Below, piece after piece: positions 1-7,095 of a DNA stretch of 11,394 nt (position 1 is the first letter of the stretch; every line of letters begins with the position of its first letter). The DNA comes from Cytophagales bacterium (GTDB lineage: Bacteria > Bacteroidota > Bacteroidia > Cytophagales > Cyclobacteriaceae), in assembly GCA_003454975.1 (NCBI GenBank), contig DMST01000100.1, positions 1-11,394 of the forward strand, in the 5' to 3' direction. The position numbers and the translations under genes are program-made. The notes beneath the pieces are model-generated. The model did no database searches. It was not told the DNA's origin and was given only the letters and a program-made list of their open reading frames with translations.

Positions 1-2
1 GG

Positions 3-950
3 CAGCTAGAGAACTCACTAGAGCAAACGAGCATGCTTACCCGCCAGCGCATGGAGGGCACCGTGCTCTCCGTATCCGGGGGCTACCTGGCCGCTTTGGC
101 GGCCTGGGAGGTCTACCAGATCAACCAGGAAACCGCGCAGCTTAGTGTGTACCGCTATCAGCGCGCCAAGGACAATTACGAGTTGGGTAACTACACTAAG
201 CTGGAGTTGCTCAATGCGGAGGTAGACCTTAGCACGGACAGCTCCAACGTCATCCAGTCGCGCTTGGCTTACGAGAAAGCGCTGGTAAGCCTGAACCAGT
301 TGATTGGGATTGCCCCCGATTCGGTGTATGCGCTGGATACGGAGCTGGCCTACGAGGCCAATCTGGAGCGGGGTAGCTTGCTCAACGACGTACTGAGCCG
401 CAACACGGGCTACCTGCTCACCCGCAAGCAGTTGGAGGCCAGTGCCTTGCAGGTAGATCAAGCCCGAACGGGCTATATGCCGCAGCTGAGTCTCTCCGGT
501 GGTTATTCTTTGTCGGGCAGCCTCAACGAGGCCGCACTCTTTACTGAGCAGCGCACCAACGGCTGGAATGCGGGCCTGCAGCTGAGCTACAATCTGTACA
601 ACGGCGGCCGCACCAAGCGGGCCCAGCAGACGGCTATCATCCAGCAGCAGGCGCAGGAGCTGGCCGTGCGCCAGTCTGAGGATTTGCTGCGCACCAATCT
701 GATCAGCACCTACAAGGACTACACCACCAACCTGGAGCTGATGGCCCTCAGCGAGCGCAACGTAGCGTTGGCCCAGGCCAACTACGAAAGGAGCGAGGTG
801 GGGTTTGGTACCGGGCAGGTAACCGGGCTGCAGCTGCGCGAGGCGCAGAACAACCTGGCCCGGGCCAAGTACCAGCTTACCAGCCAGCGGATACAGACCA
901 AGCAAGCGGAGCTAAGCTTGTACTTCTACGCGGGTAGTTTGGTGGAGTAG
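3..950 (+). CDS. TolC-family outer membrane efflux protein, 5'-truncated by window edge
   Basis: This is the outer-membrane channel component of a tripartite efflux or type I secretion system. It would connect an inner-membrane pump and a periplasmic adaptor to the outside. The frame is open from base 3, so the signal peptide and first part lie outside the window; about 315 codons are visible, against roughly 430-480 for the family. The visible part shows the TolC internal duplication. A first long helical stretch (RYQRAKDNYELGNYTKLELL, ending ALVSLNQLIG) is followed by a linker. A second strand-helix unit follows, with GYMPQLSLSGGYSLSG, LQLSYNLYNGGRTKRA and the repeated helical hairpin LAQANYERSEVGFGTGQVTG. 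The latter two are classic OEP landmarks. The first ATG in frame is at 33 but is internal. It is GC-richer than the genes to its right. Pump and adaptor genes are presumably upstream; what it exports cannot be read here. Confidence 0.93.
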   Translation, partial: QLENSLEQTSMLTRQRMEGTVLSVSGGYLAALAAWEVYQINQETAQLSVYRYQRAKDNYELGNYTKLELLNAEVDLSTDSSNVIQSRLAYEKALVSLNQLIGIAPDSVYALDTELAYEANLERGSLLNDVLSRNTGYLLTRKQLEASALQVDQARTGYMPQLSLSGGYSLSGSLNEAALFTEQRTNGWNAGLQLSYNLYNGGRTKRAQQTAIIQQQAQELAVRQSEDLLRTNLISTYKDYTTNLELMALSERNVALAQANYERSEVGFGTGQVTGLQLREAQNNLARAKYQLTSQRIQTKQAELSLYFYAGSLVE

Positions 951-1009
951 ACACTAGACCGTTCGCTTCGCTCACTGTGAGACACAAGAGTCAAGATTCA
1001 AGACAAAAG

Positions 1010-1041
1010 AAAAAGAGACGCCAACCCTGGCGTCTCTTTTT
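1010..1041. terminator. Bidirectional intrinsic terminator
   Basis: A perfect 13-bp stem (arms 1010-1022 and 1029-1041, AAAAAGAGACGCC paired with its complement) surrounds a 6-nt loop AACCCT. The stem carries A-rich and T-rich outer ends, so a U-tract is produced on either strand. It lies 60 nt after the TolC stop on the plus strand and 66 nt after the stop of the convergent nuclease-like gene. It can therefore end both transcripts. Confidence 0.9.
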
Positions 1042-1107
1042 CTTTCTTCTAGCTTATTTGCTACCCTCGGCCCATGGTTCGTATGCAAATTCTATGTGGG
1101 TGCCTGA

Positions 1108-1896
1108 TTAAGAGGAAGTATTTCCCCCTTGAATTTTTTGAACGATAGCCAGGGAAGTATTGGTTAGCCTAGCTATCTCCTCAAGAGAGAAAGAACTGTC
1201 CGCTAACATATTTTTGATGATCTCTTCCTTTTCGCGGGACCTACCTTTTTGGTAGAAGTGGTCGGTTTCTATGTCATATGTGATAGGCATCTGATCAGCA
1301 ATTTCTTCTGTAATACTATCTAATTTACGTAAACGCGACAGGATCACCAAGTGTTGTAGGTAATGCTGCCGGGTGGTTTCATCAGACTGAAGAGACCATA
1401 ATCGCTCAATTATTCTTTTAATTACTTTCACCCCTTCCTCACGAGGGTAATCTCCCAAGATTGCTAACAAAATCTCTTCGGGAACCGAAGAGTGCAGGGT
1501 CTGATCCAACGGAATCTCACTGAGGTTTTTCAATGCATACCCCTTGATCTCCTGTCCAGCAGGTAGGTCAGTGACCATTTTCGATTGCCCAACTCCTAGA
1601 TAGAGAACGAATTGCCTTACAGATACCTCAAATTTGCGAAGCAGCAGGGCCTTATACTCAGCCATCCGGTAAACCATTTTCGGGTCATCCTGAGTTTGAA
1701 ACTCCAGGTGAAGCAAAAACTCGGCTCCCGTATCATCCGTGACCCATTTTAGGAAATCCGGCTCTCTTTCGATGGTGCTCTGTAGCTTCTCCTTTACCTC
1801 CCGGGTAGCTTGAATCCGAATCCCCAATAGCTTCCCGCTCAAGGGTAGGAGCAAAGCCTCAATGTTCTCTTTTAGAATCTTGTCAAATTCGCCCAT
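1108..1896 (-). CDS. Rpn family (PD-(D/E)XK) nuclease-like protein
   Basis: It resembles the Rpn/'PD-(D/E)XK nuclease family transposase' group, whose E. coli members are DNA endonucleases that promote RecA-independent recombination. Seen in the 262-residue product: an N-terminal FDKILKENIEALLLPLSGKL block (4-23), then EREPDFLK (43-50), which supplies the motif Asp at 47. LHLEFQ (62-67) supplies the E65-x-Q67 core, and RMAEY (77-81) follows. The C-terminus (about 229-257) is a charged helix followed by a helix-turn-helix-like FSLEEIARLTNTSLAIVQKI, typical of family tails. The start chosen is ATG at 1896; a longer frame begins at a TTG at 1920, but its extra eight residues do not resemble the family N-terminus. 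A -7 box TAGCTTTG lies upstream. No transposon ends were seen around it. Family assignment is by motif; activity is inferred. Confidence 0.8.
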   Translation of the reverse strand: MGEFDKILKENIEALLLPLSGKLLGIRIQATREVKEKLQSTIEREPDFLKWVTDDTGAEFLLHLEFQTQDDPKMVYRMAEYKALLLRKFEVSVRQFVLYLGVGQSKMVTDLPAGQEIKGYALKNLSEIPLDQTLHSSVPEEILLAILGDYPREEGVKVIKRIIERLWSLQSDETTRQHYLQHLVILSRLRKLDSITEEIADQMPITYDIETDHFYQKGRSREKEEIIKNMLADSSFSLEEIARLTNTSLAIVQKIQGGNTSS

Positions 1897-1933
1897 TCCT
1901 GGACAAAATAGTGAATGCAAGGCGTATAATAAT

Positions 1934-1941
1934 CAAAGCTA
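1934..1941 (-). promoter_or_regulatory. Candidate -7 promoter box for the Rpn-like gene
   Basis: On the minus strand this reads TAGCTTTG, an exact match to the Bacteroidota -7 consensus TAnnTTTG, about 37 nt before the chosen ATG. No good TTG -33 element stands at the usual distance, so this is a half-supported promoter. Confidence 0.4.
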
Positions 1942-2036
1942 TACAACTAGGAGGGACCTGGTAGTAACTCGCAGAGCAGTAGGGAGTCCTCCCTTCGAAC
2001 CTAACCCAGGTTAAGTAGCTGCAGAGCCCCGAGTGC

Positions 2037-2044
2037 TACTTTTG
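2037..2044 (+). promoter_or_regulatory. Candidate -7 promoter box for the small membrane protein gene
   Basis: TACTTTTG matches the Bacteroidota -7 consensus TAnnTTTG exactly and lies 23 nt before the ATG at 2068. This implies a very short leader. No clear -33 TTG was found. Confidence 0.45.
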
Positions 2045-2067
2045 CCTGCGTACCCAACATTAATGCT

Positions 2068-2448
2068 ATGCATTTGCTACTCGTTAAAATAATCTACCTA
2101 GCCAATGTCGTGGTGGCTGGCTGGATCAGCATCACCAGCCTGTTTGCGCCGCAGCTGGCACAGCGAACGGTGTTTTCGAACGACTTTGCCTACTCCGAAG
2201 CCATTCGGCTGGTTGGGGCTCTTTGGGGTGCTATTTTCCTACTATCGGTGCTAGGGCTTTTCTATCCTGAGCAGATGCGTCTGGTCTTCCTGTTTCAGCT
2301 GCTCTACAAGTCCTCATGGTTGCTCTTTGCCGTCTTGCCTGCCATCAGCAAGGGTTTGCCGTATCCCAAGGGGATGGCCGCCTTCTTTGTGGTATGGGTC
2401 ATCCTCTTGCCGTGGGTGATCCCTTGGAAGTCACTGTTTCTCTCCTAA
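2068..2448 (+). CDS. Small four-helix integral membrane protein of unknown function
   Basis: I do not recognise a named family. The 126-residue product is almost entirely hydrophobic, with four likely membrane helices (about 4-27, 45-65, 70-93 and 102-124) and short loops. The first loop (SLFAPQLAQRTVFSNDFAYS) and a conserved-looking EAIRLVGALWGAIFLLSVLG at the start of helix 2 recall small Bacteroidota membrane proteins in the broad DoxX/DUF-type four-helix class, but this is only a resemblance. The start ATG at 2068 follows a -7 box by a short leader. It stands alone on the plus strand between a divergent nuclease-like gene and a convergent membrane-protein operon, so no partner is suggested. 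The protein begins directly with a membrane segment and shows no cleavable signal peptide. Confidence 0.8.
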   Translation: MHLLLVKIIYLANVVVAGWISITSLFAPQLAQRTVFSNDFAYSEAIRLVGALWGAIFLLSVLGLFYPEQMRLVFLFQLLYKSSWLLFAVLPAISKGLPYPKGMAAFFVVWVILLPWVIPWKSLFLS

Positions 2449-2654
2449 ATGATCTCCGTGGGCCTGGGCTTCCTCAACCCACAAAAATCTGGCAGGTAAA
2501 AGGACTTACGGACCATTGATCAGGATGGACAGCTGTGATGACTTTGCTCCAGGTCAATCTATCTAATGTCAGGGCCCTACCCATCTTAGTTTTCGGATCC
2601 GGCTCGCCAATTTCTACTACGGATGCTGAACTCGCGGTATTCCCCTAATTCCCC

Positions 2655-2673
2655 AGAAAATGGGATTGATCCC
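2655..2673 (-). terminator. Weak hairpin just after the HTTM-like gene
   Basis: Immediately after the stop on the minus strand comes GGGATcaATCCC (2662-2673) and then ATTTT. The stem is short and the loop only 2 nt, so this is a weak terminator candidate. The rest of the 225-nt convergent gap (2449-2673) shows nothing else I can support. Confidence 0.25.
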
Positions 2674-3696
2674 TTAAGTCCTTCGTTTTAGCTTAATTTT
2701 ATAAGACCGCAGGACATAATCAACCGCAATGGCCAAGGCAACTACCATCACCATAGTAGCCAGAAAATAACCAGGGGTCCATTTAAGCAATAGGACGAAG
2801 GCAGTCCCAAAGTAACAGGTAGGGGAGTAGGCCATTACATGAAGAACCCCTCTAAATCCGGTGTATTCTCTATTATTGATGGTTACCTTAAAGTCACCGG
2901 ACTCCACCGCCCAACCGGAGTAAAATTTGAAGGGGTCCAGCATCCGAGCAAGGTTCCACTTCGGATGGTATTTCGTAGAAATCTTAATGGCGGAAGGCCA
3001 AGGTAAGAAGACCAAAAAGCTGGTTAATACCGAGGGAACAAAGGATCCGAAAGTCCCGTCTACCACAAACATGGAAGTACCATGTACCATCAAACCCAGC
3101 CAAACGCCAAAAGCAGAGCGTCCGGTAAGGAAGGCTAAGGCCATCACCAACTCGCTGATAATCACACTATAAGAAATTACCTGATAGATGAACAGGTCAT
3201 CGGCCGGCATGAGAGAGCTAAAGATATTGGCCTCTCTATAGGTGAGCCAGTAACTCATATAACTGCCCGATAGCCATTCTGGGTCTAGTAATTTATTGAT
3301 CCCGGCTCCTAGATATAGTACGCATATCTGCCATTGGAATAGCTTGGATCCCAGCTCCTTGGTATACACAGCTAGTAGAACAAATAAGGCAAGAAGGTAA
3401 ATCCTGCTATCGGCATAGCAAGGTCGGCAACTAAGGTGCGCTAGCAACAGGACGATGAATATCACCAGGCATCCTATCCGCCAATACTTTGTAAATACCG
3501 TCACCACGCCCACCAGCATAACCGTTGTCATGATGGTCTTGAAATGCCCTGGCCAAGGAAATAACAGAAAGGAAGAGAAAAAGGGAACATGGATGTCGTG
3601 CCGATACACATATGACTTAAAAAGTACCACCATGGCCAGCAGAAACAGCATTAGCTTAAAGTTGACCGGAAGGGTATCGAGACGGGGTTTCTTCAT
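2674..3696 (-). CDS. HTTM-like multi-pass membrane protein
   Basis: It is a 340-residue integral membrane protein resembling the HTTM family, the 'horizontally transferred transmembrane' domain related to the membrane part of vitamin K-dependent gamma-carboxylase. Landmarks are YLGAGINKLLDPEWLSG (128-144), matching the family's 'aGl.Kl...eWlsG' signature; SELVMALAF (181-189); GLMVHG (201-206); and DPFKFYSGW (254-262). Many hydrophobic helices occur, near 13-27, 53-70, 74-88, 98-110, 169-190, 194-212, 219-232, 294-305 and 310-328. A CRPC pair (90-93) sits at the end of an early helix. The tail (about 264-280) is a short soluble beta-like stretch, with no fused thiol-disulfide oxidoreductase domain. 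Carboxylase activity is not implied. Its start lies 3 nt after the stop of the upstream small protein (TAA-CCT-ATG), so the two are co-transcribed and perhaps translationally coupled. Confidence 0.7.
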   Translation of the reverse strand: MKKPRLDTLPVNFKLMLFLLAMVVLFKSYVYRHDIHVPFFSSFLLFPWPGHFKTIMTTVMLVGVVTVFTKYWRIGCLVIFIVLLLAHLSCRPCYADSRIYLLALFVLLAVYTKELGSKLFQWQICVLYLGAGINKLLDPEWLSGSYMSYWLTYREANIFSSLMPADDLFIYQVISYSVIISELVMALAFLTGRSAFGVWLGLMVHGTSMFVVDGTFGSFVPSVLTSFLVFLPWPSAIKISTKYHPKWNLARMLDPFKFYSGWAVESGDFKVTINNREYTGFRGVLHVMAYSPTCYFGTAFVLLLKWTPGYFLATMVMVVALAIAVDYVLRSYKIKLKRRT

Positions 3697-3699
3697 AGG

Positions 3700-4041
3700 T
3701 TAATTAGGAAAGAGCGTAGTAGACTTCCATTCCCTTAGGTTGACGCTATAATGGAATACCACACTGTCACAGCCAGTGGTATGGTTGGCAAGTCCAAAAG
3801 TTATCCAATCTTCCAAATGGTCGGGCGGCAGATCTTTCCGGCCTTTCTTTCTTCCAAAGAACCGTGCCGTTTGGGAGTCCGAGATCATAGTTCCGTTGGA
3901 ATAGGCCACAATTTCATAGTGGGTCCAAATGTCATGGGGGGCCCAGCAAGCGTATCGGTTTCCGTAGCGTTGTGAATACGCAATGAAAATCAACTGCCCA
4001 ATAATAAAGAGGCACCCTAGTACTTTGAATGTAGTTTTCAT
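3700..4041 (-). CDS. Small membrane-anchored extracytoplasmic protein, partner of the HTTM-like protein
   Basis: I do not recognise a named domain. The 113-residue product starts MKTTFKVLGC and has one hydrophobic helix (about 5-22), either a signal anchor or an uncleaved signal peptide. A soluble domain of about 90 residues follows, rich in aromatic residues (CWAPHDIWTHYEIVAYSNG at 32-50, then VVFHYSVNLREW). Two cysteines, C32 and C91, could form a disulfide outside the cytoplasm. Its gene is first in a tight two-gene operon, and its stop is 3 nt from the start of the HTTM-like gene. The obvious inference is that it docks on, or supplies substrate to, that membrane protein. A TTG-N18-TATTCTTG promoter lies upstream with an approximately 80-nt leader. 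Confidence 0.75.
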   Translation of the reverse strand: MKTTFKVLGCLFIIGQLIFIAYSQRYGNRYACWAPHDIWTHYEIVAYSNGTMISDSQTARFFGRKKGRKDLPPDHLEDWITFGLANHTTGCDSVVFHYSVNLREWKSTTLFPN

Positions 4042-4127
4042 GGGTGTTTAGATCCTTTCCAATTGACCGATCTTTCTGGCCTTGTAAAGAAACTCCATAA
4101 TGTTGATACATCCTTTTTTGGAGGCGC

Positions 4128-4156
4128 CAAGAATAGGAGAGGAGGTAACCTGTCAA
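4128..4156 (-). promoter_or_regulatory. Candidate promoter of the small protein/HTTM-like operon
   Basis: On the minus strand TTG (4154-4156) is followed by 18 nt and TATTCTTG (4128-4135), one base from the Bacteroidota -7 consensus TAnnTTTG with the expected spacing. The leader would be about 80 nt. A direct repeat on the plus strand, TCAACC (4153-4158) and CCAACC (4164-4169), overlaps the -33 element one helical turn apart and might be a regulator site. Confidence 0.45.
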
Positions 4157-4337
4157 CCAATTGCCAACCGAATGGTATAAGTGGCTATTGCTTCTAGGTA
4201 GGCTGGACGGTGTTTGCAGGAGACCATCATCAGCCGAAGAGTGGTCTGGATGGGCAGTAGTGTGAGTTGGTTATTCGGTAAGTTGAGGAAAAGCGAATGG
4301 AATAAATGAGAGCAGGTTCCCGAATGGGCTCACCAAA
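4157..4337. other. Intergenic stretch between operon promoter and inverted repeat
   Basis: No gene is visible. A possible 6-bp inverted pair (AGACCA near 4222 and TGGTCT near 4243) is present, but it is short and may be chance. I see nothing else supportable before the inverted repeat at 4338. Confidence 0.3.
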
Positions 4338-4363
4338 AACATTAATAACATTATGTTAAATAG
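4338..4363 (+). repeat. 26-nt inverted repeat, left copy
   Basis: These 26 bases recur exactly, in inverted orientation, at 7096-7121, about 2.7 kb away. The core contains an odd-centred dyad TAACATTATGTTA. Similarity to the other copy continues outside the core at lower quality: ACCTT, ATGG, TA and GAG blocks appear 10-30 nt inward, and CCC..ATnGGCT outward. The pair therefore looks like a longer, diverged repeat with a preserved centre. No target-site duplication was found at the outer edges. Confidence 0.85.
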
Positions 4364-4392
4364 GGTGGGCGTGAACCTTGCTATGGGTAGGA

Positions 4393-5005
4393 GAGAACGC
4401 GAGCATTAGATTACTCAGCCTTGGAGTCCTACTATCCATAGCTACAGATACGCACAGAGCCCATATAAACATCAGAGATCTAATTAATCAGATCTATGTC
4501 TGGCTCTTTGAAAAATCTTAATGGTGAGAGCTTTGAGAATCGCACAGATTTTTCATTCCTGAGCAACAGGCTTGGATCGTCAAATATTGGCTTTGGAAAT
4601 CTCGCTGGAGGATCACAACTGCCCTCTGTGAGGTACACACATTAGGCCCTGAGAATCGCTAAGAATTTTTCAAGAACCACAAGGGCTTGGAGCACTAGAA
4701 ATAGCGCTTAGGAAAATCAGCCAGTCAGATCCTATTTTCTGTCTGGAAAGAGCTTAGCACGAAAGCTCTGAGAATCGCATAGAATTATTCTCCTGACCCG
4801 TAGGACATACAGTGCAAAATAGAAGGTTCGGCAGAATGCCTAATTGGATCAAAACTTCGTCTGAAAATTGTATGGGGCGAAAGCGCTGAGCGTCGCGCAG
4901 AAATTTTTCTCTGGGTTGCAGAGCGTGTAGTGCATAATACAGCGCTTACGAAAATTATCCAGAGAAGTAATCAATCCCGCCTGTCGAAGAATATCATGAC
5001 CAAAG
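4393..5005. repeat. Five degenerate tandem units of about 118 nt, non-coding
   Basis: Units begin at about 4393, 4535, 4651, 4770 and 4888 with GAGAATCGC or a variant of it (GAGAACGC, GAGCGTCGC). Spacings are 142, 116, 119 and 118 nt. Units 2-5 also share AGAATTTTTC-like sequence about 12 nt in and, mid-unit, an AATA...GCTTnGGAAAAT-like block. Unit tails share a GGATC/AGATC...TCTG...GAAAGC pattern. Lengths are not consistently multiples of three and no frame stays open, so the array is not protein-coding. Each unit has a short inverted repeat starting 20-23 nt after the unit start, each with a different stem: ACTC/GAGT (4413), CCTG/CAGG (4558), CAAG/CTTG (4671), TCCT/AGGA (4791) and CTCTG/CAGAG (4909). 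A further 7-bp hairpin (AGAGCTT/AAGCTCT, 4749-4769) marks one unit junction. The first unit is the least similar. Confidence 0.7.
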
Positions 5006-5335
5006 CCATACGATATACAATCTCTTTGATGATTATCTGAAGAACCCTTTCTCCCTGGCTAAAAGCCTATATTTGTTCTATAATTTATATTATGTTAAAC
5101 ACAGAATTTCAAAACCTAACCCTCCAACCTATCAGTAGCTGCCATCGGCTATTGAAAGGTTTCTATGTTGTATTGCCCGCGCAATGGCTTGCTTTTCCGA
5201 GGTCCCCTATCTCCTTTGCAAATTGATTGTGCTGGCCTTCTTCGGTAGAAAAAATTTCCAAATGACAGGAAGCAACCTTCTGATCTATTTTACTCTCTAA
5301 TTCTCAGGCAACTCAAAACACAACAACCTCTCCTT
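5006..5335 (+). other. Long leader region upstream of the S41 peptidase gene
   Basis: No gene is visible in these 330 nt. The stretch contains TATATTTG (5068-5075), an exact match to the Bacteroidota -7 box without a good -33 TTG, which would give a leader of about 250 nt. It also holds a partial copy of the inverted-repeat core (5081-5099, sharing ATTATGTTAAA). The region just before the ATG is pyrimidine- and A-rich and has no Shine-Dalgarno site. Confidence 0.4.
5081..5099 (+). repeat. Partial third copy of the inverted-repeat core
   Basis: TAATTTATATTATGTTAAA resembles the left repeat's TAATAACATTATGTTAAA in the same orientation, with ATTATGTTAAA (11 nt) identical. It stands about 240 nt before the peptidase gene. 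AT-rich sequence makes chance similarity possible. Confidence 0.4.
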
Positions 5336-6997
5336 ATGAAGTACTTTGGTGTGCTAATTTTTCTTCTTATATCTAGTTCTTCCATTACATTCAGTTCACC
5401 ACTTTGTCATAACCAAGAGCCCCATACCGAACAAATTTACGTAGTAGCCAAAGTCTGGGGCTTCCTGAAGTACTACCACCCCGCGGTAGCCGCGGGAGGT
5501 TTTGCTTGGGACGAAACATTACTAACCTGGCTAATTGCTGCGCAAGACCTCCCTGACCAGGCAGCGTTGCAAGCTTATTTGGCGAATGAAATTGAGAAGC
5601 TAGGGCACGTTCCTCCTTGCACGAAGTGCGATAATGCACGTAGTAAAGACTATACGGGGGATAATTTTGATCTCTCTTGGATTGGCGATTCAACGCTCTT
5701 AGGTGCTGAGCTTCCCCCCTTGCTACAGCACATAGAGGCGAATCGATTCCAGGGCACTCCCTACTATGTGGAAAGAGACTACGCCGGACAGGTGAAGTTT
5801 ATCAACGAACCCGAATATGCGGAATCTAATTGGGCAGAATCTGGCTATCGGCTGCTGCACCTTATCAAATTTTGGAATAGTGTGGAGTACTACTACCCTT
5901 ACAAATACATGGCAGATCAGCCGTGGAATGAGGTATTGCGCACCATGATTCCACAATTCCTAAATGCACCTACGGAGCATGAATTTATACTGGCGCTCCG
6001 GGCACTTACGCTCAGGCTAGACGACTCTCATACAGTGCTGCAGTGCCCCCAAACCACCGAGATATTTGGAGCTAGACAACTACCCATTCGTACTTCCTGG
6101 ATTGACAATCAGGTAGTGATAACACACCTGTGGGATGATTCGCTGGCGCAAATAAATGACCTCCGGGTGGGCGACGTCATTCTTGCTTACGAAGGTATCA
6201 CGGTAGCAGAGCGGTTTGCTACTCATGAAACGATGTACCGAGGGTCTAACCCGGACCAAAAACGGAAGAATTCTAGCCTAAGCTTACTCCGTACCCAGGC
6301 TCCAAGAGCCAACCTTACGTACGAACGGGCTGGGGTAGTGACCCAGAAGCAAGTGAATACCTATCTACGAGAGGAGATCAATTTTACCCTACCCACCCGG
6401 GAGCGTTGGCGATCGATATCACCAGAGATTGCTTACGTAGATGTAACTGCCCTGGAAAAGGATGACCTAAAGCATATAGTGAGTGAAGTCTGGGAGCACC
6501 CAAACCTCATCATGGATCTGCGGGGATACCCCAACTATATTCTCCATTCTTTAGGCAAACAAATACTTCCCAGCCGCCGAAACTTTGTACAGATTGTGAT
6601 TCCGGACATCAACTATCCGGGCAAATTTTACCGACTCGATCCACATAGGATGGGACCATACATGAAGCGGAGTGGCTACCAGGGCCGCATCTTTGTGTTA
6701 GTGAATGACGATTCACAAAGTCTATCGGAATTCACGGCCATGAGCTTACAATGCGCTGACCAGGTTACCACCCTGGGACACCAGACTTCTGGCGCAGACG
6801 GCGACGTGGTTCGGTATACCTTCTATGAAGGTGCTACTACCTACATTACTGGGATTGGTATCCGGTACCCTGATGGCACCCTAACCCAACGCGTTGGGGT
6901 GCAGATAGATCTGCAGGTACGCCCCACCCTGGAGGGCATTCGTGCTGGTAGGGACGCGATCTTGGAAAAAGCGATAGAGCTAGCCCAACTACCATAG
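5336..6997 (+). CDS. Secreted S41-family peptidase (tricorn/C-terminal-processing-like)
   Basis: It is a 553-residue exported protein with a signal peptide (about 1-21, hydrophobic core GVLIFLLISSSSITFS) and the domain order of Bacteroidota S41 proteins. An N-terminal helical segment (VWGFLKYYHP, 40-49) recurs in a second version (KFWNSVEYYYPYK, 178-190). The usual LDDSHT (228-233) follows, then a PDZ-like stretch (INDLRVGDVILAYEG, 273-287). The S41 core has IAYVDV (365-370), LIMDLRGYPN (391-400) and the nucleophile region VNDDSQSLSEF (456-466). By alignment with the SASASE motif, S462 is the expected nucleophile. The Lys of the classic Ser-Lys dyad, 25 residues on, is replaced by Ala in TSGADGD (484-490). 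This pattern is common in this subgroup and suggests a tricorn-like arrangement or altered activity. It is monocistronic and enclosed by the inverted repeats. The substrate is unknown. Confidence 0.9.
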   Translation: MKYFGVLIFLLISSSSITFSSPLCHNQEPHTEQIYVVAKVWGFLKYYHPAVAAGGFAWDETLLTWLIAAQDLPDQAALQAYLANEIEKLGHVPPCTKCDNARSKDYTGDNFDLSWIGDSTLLGAELPPLLQHIEANRFQGTPYYVERDYAGQVKFINEPEYAESNWAESGYRLLHLIKFWNSVEYYYPYKYMADQPWNEVLRTMIPQFLNAPTEHEFILALRALTLRLDDSHTVLQCPQTTEIFGARQLPIRTSWIDNQVVITHLWDDSLAQINDLRVGDVILAYEGITVAERFATHETMYRGSNPDQKRKNSSLSLLRTQAPRANLTYERAGVVTQKQVNTYLREEINFTLPTRERWRSISPEIAYVDVTALEKDDLKHIVSEVWEHPNLIMDLRGYPNYILHSLGKQILPSRRNFVQIVIPDINYPGKFYRLDPHRMGPYMKRSGYQGRIFVLVNDDSQSLSEFTAMSLQCADQVTTLGHQTSGADGDVVRYTFYEGATTYITGIGIRYPDGTLTQRVGVQIDLQVRPTLEGIRAGRDAILEKAIELAQLP

Positions 6998-7002
6998 TGG
7001 TA

Positions 7003-7059
7003 CAAGGGTCTTCGCAGGCATCTTTTCACTTATGGGGTTGATGATGCCTGTTTCCCTTG
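7003..7059 (+). terminator. Two-part stem-loop after the peptidase gene
   Basis: An inner stem CAGGCATC (7015-7022) pairs with GATGCCTG (7043-7050), and an outer stem CAAGGG (7003-7008) pairs with CCCTTG (7054-7059). It starts 6 nt after the stop codon. There is no strong U-tract, so it may act as a terminator or as an mRNA 3'-end stabiliser. Confidence 0.5.
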
Positions 7060-7095
7060 GGTATATCTCCTCTTACCATAAGGTCTTGGGAGAGT

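Noticed and set aside
18..905. Long minus-strand open frame opposite the TolC gene (295 codons)
   Set aside because: Low-complexity Leu/Gly/Gln-rich product, a shadow of the GC-rich TolC coding frame, which has clear family motifs.
1897..1920. Longer start (TTG at 1920) for the Rpn-like gene
   Set aside because: It adds eight residues unlike family N-termini; the ATG at 1896 is directly followed by the conserved FDKILKE block.
1921..1930. TATAAT on the plus strand as a sigma-70 -10 box
   Set aside because: Bacteroidota housekeeping promoters use TAnnTTTG, and a better-placed TACTTTTG precedes the plus-strand gene.
3932..4156. Alternative minus-strand frame overlapping the start of the small anchored protein gene
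   Set aside because: No recognisable features; the frame at 3700-4041 has a membrane anchor, tight operon spacing and a promoter.
4393..5005. CRISPR array
   Set aside because: Period is about 118 nt, similarity runs across whole units and no short identical repeats alternate with unique spacers.
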